The notes under the pieces are model-generated. The model was given only the letters and a program-made list of their open reading frames with translations, ran no database searches and was not told the DNA's origin. From assembly GCA_016946835.1 (NCBI GenBank), contig JACVTC010000084.1, forward strand, positions 711,001 to 775,000: DNA of 64,000 nt, in the 5' to 3' direction. Shown piece by piece: positions 12,721-26,431 of the stretch. The position numbers and the translations under genes are program-made. This stretch comes from Neocallimastix lanati (nom. inval.). Its lineage: Eukaryota; Neocallimastigomycota; Neocallimastigomycetes; Neocallimastigales; Neocallimastigaceae. The stretch's first letter is position 1. Every line of letters starts with the position of its first letter.

Positions 12721-14445
12721 AAGAATTAATACAGAATGAACAAATAATACTAATTGTGCTAGAATAATATAAATTATTCTAACCTTATAGATTATTCTAT
12801 TCTATATAATTGGAACTTTCCAATATTCTTCAAATATTACTAAATAGAAATCTTAAGTTAATAAATCACTAATTAACTTATAATTCCTTTTTGAATTATC
12901 GATCCGATTCCATTATAATGTATTAAAAATCTTTAGCCAAGAATATTGTCCTTGCCCACTTAATATATTAATATTATATTTCTTTTGTATTATGTTATAT
13001 TGAAAATAATCAAATCTATTTAATTAGTTATTAAAATTTTCGTTATCAATTTAAATTTATTTTTAATTACTAAATTTAACTAAACCACAATAAAATATTC
13101 TGTATAATCTCTTTATTTTTATTTTATATATATTAGTATTAAACTATTATTAAATAATTAATAATTCAATAATATATAACTACTATTTATAACAATAATA
13201 TTATTAACTAAAATAATAATTCAATTTCAATTTAAATGTTTTATTTATAAAAATAATTAGTAATTAGTTTATTAAAAAAATAGTTAGGCTTTATAAATTT
13301 TAATTTGATAAAAAAATATAAATACATGTAATTTTAGTGAAATAAAATATAATCAATAACTTTCTTTTTATTAAATAAATAATTATATTATTATTTTTCT
13401 TTTATAAATTTAAATAAATAAATATTGATATTAAAACAAATTATTTTTTTTATTGTAATTTTATTATTTGTGTTAATTATTATTATATTCCTAAAATTAT
13501 ATGAACCATTCCAGAATTGGTAAAGAATGAATTAATAACCTTTATTTTATTATTAATAATTCTTTACTAAATTGTACTTTCCTATATTCTTGATAACCTA
13601 AACTTAATAATAAAATTTAATTTATTTTGATATAAATTAATTTTAACTTGTAAATAATGTAAATAAATTTTAATTAATTACTTTATTGTTATATTATTAA
13701 ATATATGTATATATTAAAATACAATTGTAAATATTAAAATTATACTTTAAGATACTAAATTATTAAAAGTATTAATTAAATATTATTATAAAAATTATTA
13801 TAAAATTATTAAAATTATTAATTAAATATTATTCTAAAAATTATTATAAATTATTAATATTATAAAATTATTAAAATTATTAAATATTATTATAAAAATT
13901 TATATATTATAACTATTAAATATTATTATAAAATTATTAAGATTATTAATTAAATTTATTATTAAAAATTATTATTAAAAATTTTTACTTATTATAAAAA
14001 TTATTATTTAAATATTATCAAATTTATTAATTAAATATTATAAAAATTTTATTTTATTTTGAAAATAATTACAAGTATTATTTAAAATAATTAAAGATTA
14101 TTAAATTTATTATATTAATCTTTAAAAACAATTTATTTAACTTAAAAATATCAAAGAAAATAGTAAAAACTATTTTCTATATATTTATTTTATAATTATT
14201 TTTAATTAAATTATATTTGAATATTATATTATTATATTTATAAAAATTAAAACAAAAATGAATTATTGATATAAAATTAATTCAATAATTCTATAAAATT
14301 ACTTAAATTATAAACAATTAATTATACTTTAAATTTATAAAAAAATATAAATTTTGTAACAATTTCTTAAAAATTAAATATGTGTACTTTAAATAATAAA
14401 ATTTTATATTAATAAAAAAAATAAATAACTTTTAATAAAGAATTA
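12721..14445. other. AT-rich DNA with few homopolymer runs, no gene seen
   Basis: Unlike other spacers here, this stretch lacks long poly-A/T runs and microsatellites and is a mixture of short A/T words with scattered C and G. No open frame of note. It could be old inserted DNA decayed by AT-biased mutation, but nothing identifies it. Confidence 0.5.
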
Positions 14446-15580
14446 TTTTTTTTTTTAAAATCAAAGCAGGGTAATACCCGTCCCCCCCTGCTTGATTTTA
14501 AATATCTAAGTGTCAACCCCGAGTCTACCAGAATAAAAATAAGTTTAAAAGTTAAAAAAAAAATTTATTTGGTGTGATGTATTACTATATGCAGTAACAT
14601 GATCACCAGTTAAATCTAAAATAATAAAACAAAGAAGTAACATCTTTAAAAATGGATAGTGTGGTATCCACTAAACTCTCCTTTGAATCACAAGAAAGAT
14701 CATCAACAGTTGAATTACTTATATTATAGGTTCTGTGTTTCGTAAACTGTGCTATTAGTAAATGTGTATTGATGAGAATTAACAGGACTTCTAAATACGC
14801 TATTCCTTTGCCATATTTGGTACGACATCGGCATTCTTGGTAATGAAAGTGTTTTTTTTTTTTGCTAAACCTCTCAAAAAAGTTAACTCAAGAGAGAGCT
14901 ACTGATGATCGATATTGTATTAGCAAGATATTTCGCAAGCCCCACAATATACGGAACCGTACACCGTAGACCCCTGTGAACTTTTTTAGGAGTTGTTCAC
15001 TTAAGTGTCTCTATTCCCCAGTATCAAATTGTAGCGCATCTAAAGCTAAAATTCCACCAAGAAGGAATATATAAATATACCTGTTTATGAAATTTTTCAT
15101 ATTCTAAAATATTTAGAATAAGAAGGAAGTAAGAAGTAAGGAAAGATTCCTTACATTGTTTGTAAATAAAATGAAAAAGGTCATCGATGAAATCTAACGA
15201 TTTACATCGACATAAAGGTAAAAGGTAGGTAGAGCATTCAACTATCCAATGGATAAAAGATTGTTCACCTTTTCCACAGCAAGCAAGGACAGAATTTAGG
15301 AACAATCGTCAGAAACTCTACCACTTCTAATTGCACATAGCAGTATTATATTTGTAAGCAGCTCTTAATCTTAAGATTCAGTTAAGACCTAAACTTAAAT
15401 GAGGGTATTCAAGTGCTGAGCTTGAATAAATTTCTAGTATTTATAAATTTGAAGTGATCATAATTCATAACATAACTTTAATTCCTTGGAAATTTACCAA
15501 CATCAGACCAAATATGATTCAATGAACCTCTTTGAATTTACTGATATTATTTTTTCTTAATTTTTTTTGTAGAGCATCAC

Positions 15581-15611
<31 letters not shown>

Positions 15612-15645
15612 GAACAAGAATAAGGTGGCATGGAAGGAAACCAGT

Positions 15646-15682
<37 letters not shown>

Positions 15683-16375
15683 ACCAAGAATAATGTGAAA
15701 TGGAAGGAATATAGGTTATGAGATCTTTAATTATACATTTATAGAGTTTTACCATTGACAAAAAAAAAAAAACATTTTATTTGAAAAAGAAACACAAAAG
15801 CCAGCAATTGGAAAAAAAAATACTTGAAGATCATGAGATAAGGCATAAACACTAACCATTGAGTTCCTTTTGATATAATTCTTTCATTTTTTTTTTTTTT
15901 TTCTTCTTGTCAATGTTTTAAGATAATTTTCCTTGTTCAAGGAGTCAGTATCAATACATCACAACAATACAGTGTTAATTAAAGATTGTACATTCTTAGA
16001 ATTAATTTTTGTTTGAACCTAAGGGCGGAACAAAATAGAATGCCTTGATAATAATAATATGATGGAATAATAGATCTTTTAAAAGTTAATGGAACTTTAT
16101 TATTGGATGAAAGAAAAGAAAAAAAAAACTAGAGAAAGAAAATTAAGGATTTTTTAACTTTAGTATTCATATATGTGATAACTGGCTCAAGGGAAAGATC
16201 ACTACTGAAGGGGATACCTAAATAAAATATACATAAATTTTTTAGGGATAGAATACATACCAAGGGTGAAATGGAGGTTTCTTCATAACCTGGATATGAA
16301 ACAACATTTAAGGGTTTAATAACCATTGAAGCACCATTTATTGATACCAAAAGATATTTCAATTTTATTAGACAA
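14446..16375 (-). mobile_element. Degenerate L1-like non-LTR retrotransposon (3' part)
   Basis: On the minus strand a 5'-truncated, frame-broken LINE can be followed. At 16362-16129 a fragment reads LCIFYLGIPFSSDLSLEPVI, matching the YLG-P-block C-terminal to the reverse-transcriptase core. Near 16060-15990 come RSIIPSYYYYQGILFCS and VQSLINTVLL-like pieces. At 15320-15190 is ACCGKGEQSFIHWIVECSTY, a CC..(5)..H..(4)..C zinc-finger as in zf-RVT of LINEs. Reading frames change between pieces and stops occur, so it is dead. The 3' end at 14446-14499 has a hairpin followed by an A11 tail. Family assignment is from motif recognition only. Confidence 0.65.
14457..14499 (-). other. Hairpin at the LINE 3' end
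   Basis: AAAATCAAAGCAGGG at 14457-14471 pairs with CCCTGCTTGATTTT at 14486-14499 with one bulged A. It is followed on the minus strand by an 11-nt A run (14456-14446). A stem next to a poly-A tail is expected at the 3' end of some LINEs, where reverse transcription begins. Confidence 0.6.
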
Positions 16376-16794
16376 ACAACAAAAAAAAAAAAAAAAAAAA
16401 AACATGACGAAGTAGAGCCTTCAGAAAATTACTAATATTAACATAATTTTCACCAATTGACCTATTCACTACAATTATTAGTAGTGATACTATTAGTTTC
16501 GACTATCACTAATATTAATATTCCTATCTTCACTATACATGCTAATACTATTATTAACAATATTATTTCTATTGTTATTATTATTAATAATATATAATTC
16601 GTTATTACAGTCAGAATCAGTACTTGATTCTATATTATTCATATTTGTGATAATAGTGTTTACATTACTATTTGATGCTAGACAATATTTATTAATTACA
16701 AAAAAAAAAAAAAAAAAAAAAAATTTCATAAAGAATTTCAATATCCATAAAATATTACATTTCGAAATTCATCGAAAAAAGATAGCAATTAGAA
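16376..16794. other. Spacer between the LINE fragments, poly-A runs
   Basis: Contains two A runs (about 16381-16402 and 16700-16723) and mixed AT sequence with scattered C/G. It may be further decayed LINE body, but no motif is recognisable. Confidence 0.4.
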
Positions 16795-16990
16795 AATCAA
16801 TGCACCCATCGAGAATGACTATTTTCTCTAGGGCAACAAGGACACCGTTCTGGACAGTCGTCTTCTTCGATATATCCTATCCTGATGACAGCCTTGGCCA
16901 CACGAACATCGGAGTTTATATCCACATTTGACACGAAAGTACCCATCAGGAAGCTAATACTCAATTCAGGAATACTTTAAGATGAGCTTA
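16795..16990 (-). mobile_element. Second LINE remnant, zinc-finger region
   Basis: On the minus strand one frame reads SFLMGTFVSNVDINSDVRVA and then IEEDDCPERCPCCPRENSHS, the pattern TGTF-[TS]N-...-CP-CC that precedes and starts the LINE zf-RVT finger. The frame stops soon after, and the His/Cys end of the finger is lost. It repeats a region already present at 15.2-15.3 kb, so it comes from a separate or rearranged copy. Confidence 0.5.
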
Positions 16991-17067
16991 AAAATCAGTC
17001 ATTAACAACAATAGGAATAATATTATAATTAAAATTAATTTTATTTATAAAATAACAAATATTAAAA

Positions 17068-17109
<42 letters not shown>

Positions 17110-17443
17110 AAATGCGTTAACTAAAGATTCAAATAAAATTTCAACACAAGAAAAAAGTATATATTCAATATTTAATAATTAAATAGTATAAATAGGTATA
17201 TATTTATATAAAAAAAATAAAAAAAAATAAAAAAAAATTTTTTAAAACATTTTAAAGAAATTTAATAAAATTGTTTGTTTCCAAAAACTAATATTTAATC
17301 CTTAAAGATAAATTAAATGAATAAATTTATTTATAATTTATATTAAAAAAAAAAAAAAAAACATTTTTTTTTTAATTAGTTTTTAAACTTTTTCTTTTTC
17401 TTCTTTTTACATATCATTTTCTTCTAAAAAAAAAATAATCCAT

Positions 17444-17490
<47 letters not shown>

Positions 17491-18094
17491 ATAAATTGAT
17501 ATAATTAAAAAAATTTTTATTTATTATTATTAAAATCTTTTTAGTTCATTTAATATTAAGTAAAACTATATTTTTTTTTTTCTTTTTTTCTTTTGATATA
17601 TATTTTATTTATAAATAAATATAAATTATTAATTTAATTATATTTATAATAGCAATTTAAATATTTTTTTTTTTTTTATTATTTTATTATTTTATTTTAT
17701 TTTGCTTGTTTGAATTAAATAATTTATAAATATATACTATTAATTTTTAATTATTTAAATATATTATATATTAATTATCAATTAAATTATGGATATATAT
17801 ATATATAATAACGAATAAATATTATATAGTTAAAAAATATAAACTAAATATCTAATATTATTACCATTAATATTATTAGATTTTAAAATATATGTTGTTA
17901 TTTTTTTGTTTGTTTGTTTGTTTGTTTGATTTATTTTTTTTTATACACATATATATGCTTTTTATTATAATATTATATTTTATTTGGAATAATCATAATA
18001 ATATAAATTATTATTATTATTAATATTACTATTATTATTATTAATATTATTATTAATATTATTATTACTTTTTAATTTTTTTTTATTTTGTTAA

Positions 18095-18125
<31 letters not shown>

Positions 18126-18135
18126 TTGTATTTTT
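16991..18135. other. AT-rich intergenic DNA
   Basis: No gene seen. Holds a TA repeat near 17077-17101, a T run of 45 at 17445-17489 and T/TTA-rich DNA just downstream of CotH gene 2. Confidence 0.75.
17445..17489. repeat. Poly-T run of 45
   Basis: Uninterrupted T run, one of the longest homopolymers in the window. Confidence 0.85.
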
Positions 18136-20725
18136 TTACCAATGACCACCTGGTGGTGGTGGTGGTGGCCAAATAAATGGTGGTGGTGCTGGGGCTGAGG
18201 GTTGACATCTATTCCAGAAGGCATTACAGTAATATCCTTGCTCACAACAATTTGGGAAGTTAGGGAAGAAACCGTTACCATTACAGCTACCATTGGCTTT
18301 AGCACAATTTTGTGGAGGTGGAGTATAAGCAGCTGTAGTTGTAGTGGTAGTGGTGGTAGTAGTGGTTCTTTTCTTAGTGGTAGTGGTAGTGGTGGTAGTG
18401 GTAGTGGTGGCAGTAGGATATGAATCTGGAACACATTGATGGTAATTTTCATTTCTTTTTAAACAATAATATCCCTGTGGACAACATGATGGAGAATCTA
18501 AGAAACTAATTCCACCACATGGTTCATAAGGACCAGAGCACGTCGTTGGTTTTAAAGTAGAAGTAGTGGTAGTAGTAGTGGTAGTAGTAGTAGTAGTTGT
18601 CCTCTTTTTACTAGAAGTAGTAGTAGTGGTGGTGGTTGTAGTTCTCTTTTTACTAGTAGTAGTAGTGGTAGTGGTGGTTTTTGGCTTAACTGTGGTAGTG
18701 GTGGTAGTAGTGGTGGTGGTAGTTTTTGGTTTTTCAGATGTAGTAGTGGTAGTAGTGGTAGTAGTAGTAGTAGTAATGAAATTTTCAATAAGATCATTTG
18801 GAATACATTGATTGTAGGTTTCACGTTCAATACAAGTATTTCCTGGTTCACAACAATTTGGTACATTAGGGAATAATATACCACCACACATTTCAAATGA
18901 TTTTCCACATTGAATAGTAGTTGGCTCAGCTGCATGTTGAGCTTCTGTACTAGATGTTGTTGTTGTGGTTTTAACTGGTGAAACGGTAGTAGTAGTAGTA
19001 GTAGTAGTAGATGTAGTCGTTTTAACTGGTGAAATAGTAGTAGAGGTGGTAGTTGTAGTAGTTTTATTAGTAGTAGTGGTTGTTGTTGTTGTTGTTTTTG
19101 TTGTATTTTCTGCTGGTTTTTCACAAGTATATGGAATGGAACACCATTCTCCATCTTCAATACCCCAATCTTCAGTATCCGTGTAATAAACATTACATTC
19201 TTTACAACATGGATATTCTCCTCCACTTGGACAGAGTTGAAGATCCGTAATACCACACCATTCTCCATTTTCAATACCATACCAGTTATTGGCTGTCTTG
19301 GAGAAGTAGCTTGGTTCTGTAGTTCTTAATGTACAACATTTATAGTCATACTTAAGAGACCAACATTTATCATCGAAATTATTTTCAAAGAGACACCAAT
19401 CTTCATTTTCAACACCCCAGTCACCAACCGAATCTGTAGTTACAACGGTAGTAGTGAAAAGACAACAATTATATCCGGTGTTACGACAACCACCGTTCTT
19501 TTCTTCATAAATTTGTGTTTTAACTTCATAATCTGGTTCTCCTAAATATTCCTTGGCATAGGAACAATCTAATTTATAATTTTCACAAATAAATTTAAAT
19601 CTTTCAATCATCCAACGTTTTAAACCAACAATACGATCCTCACGATAGGAAGTATCACTACTATATTTTCTGAGTTTAATATCGGTAAATTCGGAATTAT
19701 TTAAGAAATCTTCATAGGTAAAGTAATCTTCTATTTTGATGTTCACTCTTTTAACTCTACCTGGAAGATTACCTTCCGCATCGGGTGTACGATCTTTCTT
19801 AACATAAGGATCAATGAATTGCTTTAATTGATCAATACGAGGAATTAATTTCTTTGGATTGAAGGCCTTTCTCATAAATTCATCGATATAGCCAATAAGT
19901 TCCTTATTATCATCCTTTAGGTTAAGAATAGTGAAAAGTGGATTGGAACTATCAAAGATTTCCTTACTGAAGGTTCTACGAGGATTAGAATCCATATAAG
20001 CACCAAATTCACTATCGAAATCATAAAGTAGAGGAATCCATTTATCATTACCAGAAGTGGTATCATGGAACATATAGAGGCATTGATTATGAGCATTGGT
20101 TGTATGATCCCAGGAACCAAATAAATATTTTATGACCTGCCATTTCATGAAAATTTCGACGTCAAAGAATTTTTCCAAATCTTCTCTTGTTTTAGCCTTT
20201 GCTAAACGATCTTGGAATTTTTTGAATTCGGTATCCGAATCTACGAGTTTTTCATCATCATTAATACAATTGAAAAATTCATTACTACCGTAGCTACTAT
20301 CACAAGTATAGAGATGTTTAGTGGATTTTTCACCAAAATAGTACTCAATCCAGTGAGCTTTGAAAGCATCTCTCATTGCAAATAATCCCATATATCTATC
20401 ATTAAAGTAGACATCAGCAAAATTAGAGGAGAGAGAAGGTAATTCCACCAAATTACAAATATCATAAGCTAATTTTTCTCTAAGGAAAGAAGGATCTACA
20501 GATTCTGAACGTAAACGAAGTTGTTTTCTTTCGAATAATTCTCCCTTCTTAACTTTAATGTTATAACCCAATTTTTCGAAACTTTTAGTATATTTACCAC
20601 CAACTGAAAATTTAATACTTGGAATTTCTGTAACATCACTATATATTAAATTAATTATAATTAATATGTAAAATATTTTAAAAAAAAAATTAATATCTTT
20701 ATACTATATATATGATTCTTTTATA

Positions 20726-20815
<90 letters not shown>

Positions 20816-21517
20816 TATTTAATATATATTTAAATTATATATATATATTAATTACCCTTTAATATCTAAACTTAATCCTGATTCTTCAGTTTCATAATCT
20901 GGAATTTTATATAAACCATAACTTGTAGATAATAATTCTACAACCGTATGATTAGCGTATTTTGAAACAATCGTTTCAAAATCTGAATAGGTTTTATTGG
21001 ACATTTTCATGATCTCTAAATCCTTACTATCTTTTATAAGCGATTGATTAATTAAATTTTTATTGATAGCCTTTTCCATAATATTATCATAGTTCATCCA
21101 GGAAGCATGATAACATTCCTCATTTTTATTGAGATACCTGATATTCATATCTCTTTCACATTGATATTTTAAAAAGAAATTTTTGTAAGCTTCCTCACTT
21201 AAATTGATCGTAAGTTTAGGAACAATAAAATCCGTTTTTTCAAAAAGTTTAGCTCTTCTAACCTCACCGAAAAAATTGTCAACTGCCAGAACATTACTGA
21301 CAACTATAGAAATATACAAGGAACGTATAAATGAAAACCATTTTTTTTTTTTATTTTTTTATTTTTAATTTTTTTTTTAATTAATAATATTTAAAAATTA
21401 ATATAAAATTATATATATCTGTAGTTGATATAAAAATTTTTATATTAAAATATATTCATATATATATATTAAAAAATACATACCTAATGACCAAAGGGTC
21501 AACTTTTTCATTTGCAT
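18136..21517 (-). CDS. Secreted CotH-like kinase-domain protein with three dockerins and three CBM1 modules (CotH gene 2)
   Basis: Exons 21517-21484, 21303-20856 and 20638-18136 join in frame to 994 codons plus stop. The start is the first of two ATGs (ATGCAAATG). The signal peptide MQMKKLTLWSLVVSNVLA is split by intron 1 (donor GTATGT); intron 2 holds a TTA microsatellite. The CotH domain spans about residues 20-540, with SWDH at 336, HNQCLYM and DFDSEFG at 367, where gene 1 has DFDSDFG. Three dockerins (CC...DWGVENEDWC type) follow, then Thr-rich linkers with three CBM1-type modules: CGKSFEMCGG, CSGPYEPCGG and a CAKANGSCNGNG variant. The tail is Pro-rich and ends in PPPPPPGGHW. Very close to gene 3 through the CotH and dockerin parts, less so to gene 1. 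Function as for gene 1; activity is inferred. Confidence 0.9.
18310..19110 (-). repeat. Thr-codon repeat tracts in CotH gene 2
   Basis: Several ACT/ACC (with ACA) runs interspersed with Lys-Pro and Lys-Arg pieces (KPK, KKR) and two CBM1 modules. The same tracts on the + strand read GTA/GTG and give false Val-rich frames. Confidence 0.8.
20729..20818. repeat. TTA microsatellite in intron 2 of CotH gene 2
   Basis: About 26 TTA triplets followed by a few TCA variants, inside the 217-nt intron between exons 2 and 3. Confidence 0.9.
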
Positions 21518-21902
21518 TTTTTAAATAATTATTATTATTTTTTTTTTATATAAAATTAGTTTATTATTATATATTATATTTCTTATTTTTTTTTTCTTTA
21601 ATTTCTCTCTCTTTTTTTTTTTTTTTTTTTTTGTATTAATTTTTTATATTTATTATTTTTTTTAATTAAATATATATATATATTTTTTTTTTATTTTTTG
21701 TATTAATAATTTTTTTTTTTTTAAAGCTTTATAGTCAACTATAAAGATAACAATATTTCATATAGTTAACGACTAAAAAAAAAAAAAAAATTTTTTATTA
21801 TTGAAAAATAGTGTTCTTCAATAACAATTTTTTTTTTTTATTTTTAGTATTTAATAATATTAAATATTAAATTTTATAATTATATAAATATGTAATTAAT
21901 AA

Positions 21903-21930
21903 TATTATTATTAATCAAAATAATAATAAT
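21903..21930 (-). promoter_or_regulatory. Conserved dyad-like block upstream of CotH gene 2
   Basis: About 390 bp upstream of the start codon; matches the blocks at 5943-5970 and 29829-29855. Confidence 0.35.
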
Positions 21931-22910
21931 ATTTCTAAATTGAAATTTATATATAATTATAAATTATTTTATTAATAAAATATTATATATATAATAAAAA
22001 TGCAAATTATTATTAATAAATATTTATTTTAAAAAAAAAAAATGAAAAAAAAAAAAAATGAAATTTTCATATTTATATAAAGATACATTATATTATACAA
22101 TTTTAATTAATTTTATTATTAATTTTTTTCTTTTTTATAATTATTTTTTTCTTTTTTATTATCATTTTTTAATTTATAATATTTAATTATTCAGTTAAAT
22201 TAAATTCAATTATTAAAAATTCCTAATTTATCAAACCTTTTTCACTTAATGATTTTGTCAATATTTATACATTTTTAATATATCTTTAGTATTATTATAA
22301 TAATAATATTAAATCAATTTTTTTTTTTTAAAAAAAAAAAAAAAAAATTTAATAATATGATATATTATCCATTGTCAATAATGATATGATTTGAATATTA
22401 ATTAAATATTATATATAATATACACTACATCAATTATTCTTCTATTATATACAATTCAATCCAAATTATCAATAATTTTTTATTGATTAAAAAAAAAAAA
22501 GATTTTTACAAAAAAATAAAAAAATGATAAAAAAAAATGAAAAAAAAGGGAATTTAATATAAATAACACTTTAAATTAATTAAATGTAAAATGGGTTACT
22601 TTTATTAACAAAAATAATAATTATTATAATAATAATAATGTATCTTTCTTTTTTTAATTTTTTTTTTATTTTTCTATTATTTAATTATTCAATTATTTAT
22701 TATCTATTATTTATTGAATTATTTAGTATTTATTTTATATTATTTATTATTTATTAAACAATTATTTATTATTCAATTATTTATTATTCAATTATTTATT
22801 ATTCAATTATTTATTATTTATTATTTATTTATTATTTTATTATTGTTCAATTATTTATTAGTTATTATTATTAGTATTATTTGAAAATGTCACTTTTAAA
22901 TTTATTATTA

Positions 22911-22952
22911 TTTAAGCTTTTTGGAATTAACAAAAATATTCCATTAATTTTA
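22911..22952 (-). promoter_or_regulatory. Distal conserved upstream block (CotH gene 2)
   Basis: TTTAAGCTTTTTGGAATTAA followed by CAAAAATATTCCATTAATTT, about 1.4 kb upstream of the start codon. It matches 30773-30814 upstream of gene 3 almost base for base. It marks how far the duplication reaches; a regulatory role is possible but unproven. Confidence 0.4.
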
Positions 22953-24362
22953 TATATTTTTTTTAAAAAAAAAAAACTTTAAATTATAATTATTATTATT
23001 ACATATATATTAATATTTTAAAATTAATATTTTTAATAATTTTTATAAAAATTTTTTTTTTAAAAAAAAAATTATATATTTATATATATAACCAATTTCA
23101 AATTTTTATAATATTCTCTTATCATTGTTAAAATTTGTTAAAATTTTTATGGAATATAGAATATATACATATTTAAACTATTTATTTTTAAGCCTCAAAA
23201 ACTAGATATCATAATCATTATTTATTATTATTTATGATCGTTATTATTATAAGATATTAAATAATCAGAAAATAATTTGTCATTTAGAATAAATCAATCA
23301 ATCAATAATAGCTCTCATAGGTAGTGCCTACTAATATTTAAGTAAAGAATAATATTTCATAGTTTAATATATAAAAAAAAAAAAAAAATAAAGATATAAA
23401 AATAAATAATATAATCATGTAGATGTAAAGGTATAAATTTAACTTTTATCCTAAAAAGGGGATATTAATAGATTTAATAAATCATTTAATTATTTTTTTT
23501 ATCTTTTTTTTATTTATTTTTATTATTATTTATTTTATTTTTTTTTTTTATTTTATTATTATTTATTTTTATTATTATTTATTTTATTTAATATATAAAG
23601 ATAATATTAATAGATTTAATAAATCATTTAATAATTTTTTTTTAAAAAAAAATATTCATTTTAAGTTAAAAAAATAATAATAATTAATAAATTGTGAAAA
23701 AAATACATAATAAGAAGAAAATAAAAAAAAAAGTTCAAAATATAATTTCTTATATTAATAATAATAATAATAATAATAATCTTTAATAGTATTATTAGTA
23801 ACAATATACAAGATATAAATTTTTTATTACCATTAATAATTTTAATAATTGATTCATTTTAGTGATTATTATTATATTTATGTTGAAGTTTATATTTTTA
23901 TTTATGTAGATATAAATTGTTCTTTTTATAAAATTATTATTTTTTATTTGCATTGTTTATCTTTTGAAATAATATTTTTAATATTATAATAATTCTATTC
24001 ATAGAAAAAAAATTCATTTTTATTGATATTTTAATAAACTGTCAATTATTATTATTATTATTTATTATTTATTATTTATTATTTATTATTTATTAATTAT
24101 TATTTATTAATTATTTATTAATTTTTATTATTAATTATTTATTATTTATTATTTAATTATTATTATTGCTTAATAAAATTCTACAAATTTAATTTAAAAA
24201 AAAAATATATATATATATATTTTTTTTAAAAAAACTTTAAACAAAAAAGAATAGAAAATAGGAGAAAAAAATAAATGAACAAAATTTAAAAAAATAATAA
24301 ATTTTTATTTAAAAAAAAAAAATTCAACTCCTGATAAATGGAACAAAAAATTTTCTATAATC

Positions 24363-24366
<4 letters not shown>

Positions 24367-24396
<30 letters not shown>

Positions 24397-24640
24397 TATT
24401 ATTTATTATTATTATAATTATTATTATTTATTATTTATTATTCAATTATTTATTATTTATTATTTATTATTTATTATTATTTTATTATTTATTATTTATT
24501 ATTCAATTATTTATTATTTATTATTTATTATTTATTATTCAATTATTTATTATTTATTATTTATTATTTATTATTATTTTATTATTTATTATTTATTATT
24601 CAATTATTTATTATTTATTATTTATTATTTATTATTATTA
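24367..24640. repeat. TTATTTATTA-type satellite tract
   Basis: TTA triplets, then ATTATTT heptamers with regularly spaced CAATTATT, same family as 8784-9085. Confidence 0.85.
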
Positions 24641-26431
24641 TCAAAAGCATTAATAATAAAGTCTAGAATATTAATAAAATATGTTAATTTTTAATTTTAT
24701 AAATTGCAACAAATAAGATGCGAATAAAAAATAAAATAAAATTAAATAAAATAAAATGGAAATTGAGATTAATCTCTATATCTTTGAACAATCATAATTA
24801 TAATTAAAATTACTAATTTGTAAAAAGAATTTATTATTAAAAGATTTGTTTTTAAATAGATGTATATATTATTTATTTTATTAAAGACCTGCATCAAATA
24901 TAGTTAATGATTAATAAATGATTAATATAATTGGTATTTATTAATTAATTATAAACTAAAATTAATAAATTAATAAATGAATACAAGGCTAAAAGTATAT
25001 TGGAATAAAATAGTTTTAATTATTTTAATAATTTTTACTATTTATAATAAAATAAAAATCACTCTTAACTTTTATTACACAAAAAGGAAAAAAAAAAAAA
25101 AAAAAAGGTAAATTAAATAATTTATGTAAAATTTGTAGTTAAAAATATTTAATAAAAGAAAAAGAAAGAAGAAACATATTTCCTTTTTAGTATATAGGTA
25201 TCTATCTTTTATGGATGTTTTTTATATATTCATTTAAAATTGAAAGATAATTAATGAAATATCATTTTTTTTTTTATCATAAATGTATATTAATTTTTAT
25301 ATCATAAATAATTTATAAATATTATTTAATTATTTTTATTTTTTTTTTTTTTATTTTTTTTATTTTTTTACTGCATAAGTCATAATAATACATAATAATA
25401 TTATTTAAATAATATTCTTCCTTTTTAACAATCCATGTTATTATTAAATTATTAAATTTAATATAAACTTTCTTTTTTTTCTTTTACATATAAATATAAA
25501 TATATCTTTTTTTAGTAATAGAGATATATTAATCAACTTAATCTAAGAAGATAATAATATAATTTATAAAAATATAAATCAGTGTTATTAATTAAAATAT
25601 ATTTTAATATCCTAATTTTCAACCTTTAAAATATTAAAAACTTCTTTTTTTTTTTTTTATCTGATATTAATATATTATTTTTAATAATTAAAGTATTCAT
25701 TAGATCCAAATTTATCATTATATATTCATTTATTAAGATTGTTTAACTTAATTTTTTTTTTTTACATATGTAAAAATCTATATCAACATTCGTTTTAATA
25801 TAAATATAATTCTAAATTTTTACAATAGATATAAATACTAAAATCATTTTAAAATGAATAAAATATAATATTTTTTTAAAAGACTATTTTTTTTATTTTT
25901 TATTTAATATTTTTATTTTGTTATTATTATAATTTTTTTATTTATTTTTTTTGAAAATTTATTTTTTAATTTTTTTAAATAAATTTTTGGTATATATATA
26001 TTATTTATAAATTAATTATAATATATTAAAAATTTTTTATAACAATTCAAATAGTTTTTTTTTTTTTTGTTTTTTTGTTTTCTGTTTTTGTTTTTTGTTT
26101 AAAATATATATTATTAATATTTAATTATGTTATTTAATAGTTATCTTTATTTTTTTTTTCAATTTAGATATATATAATGAATATATATATATAAAATGAA
26201 TTTAATAATATAAATTAAATAACTAATTATTATTATTTTTGTTATTTATAAGTTATTAATTTTTTTTTTTTTTAAAAAAAAAATATATATTATTCTTCTT
26301 TTTTTTTTTTTTTATACTGTTTTCATTCTTTTTTTTTTTTTTTACAATATTTATTTTTTTTTTAAACTATTTATAAAATAAATTTCTTTTTTTTTTTTTT
26401 TTTTACTGTTTATTTATTTATGTATTTATTT

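Larger units (their letters stand above)
21518..26431. other. Intergenic DNA upstream of CotH gene 2
   Basis: No gene seen. The first 1.5 kb shares blocks with the DNA upstream of gene 3 (see 21903-21930 and 22911-22952) and more weakly gene 1. TTATTTA satellite tracts lie at 22730-22830, 24060-24160 and 24367-24640. From 25.2 kb on there are many T runs, up to the 3' end of CotH gene 3. Confidence 0.7.

Noticed and set aside
18552-19280. Leu/Pro/Gln-rich frames on the minus strand inside the CotH genes (also 26410-27255, 56033-56311)
   Set aside because: Shifted readings of the Thr-repeat DNA within the real gene.
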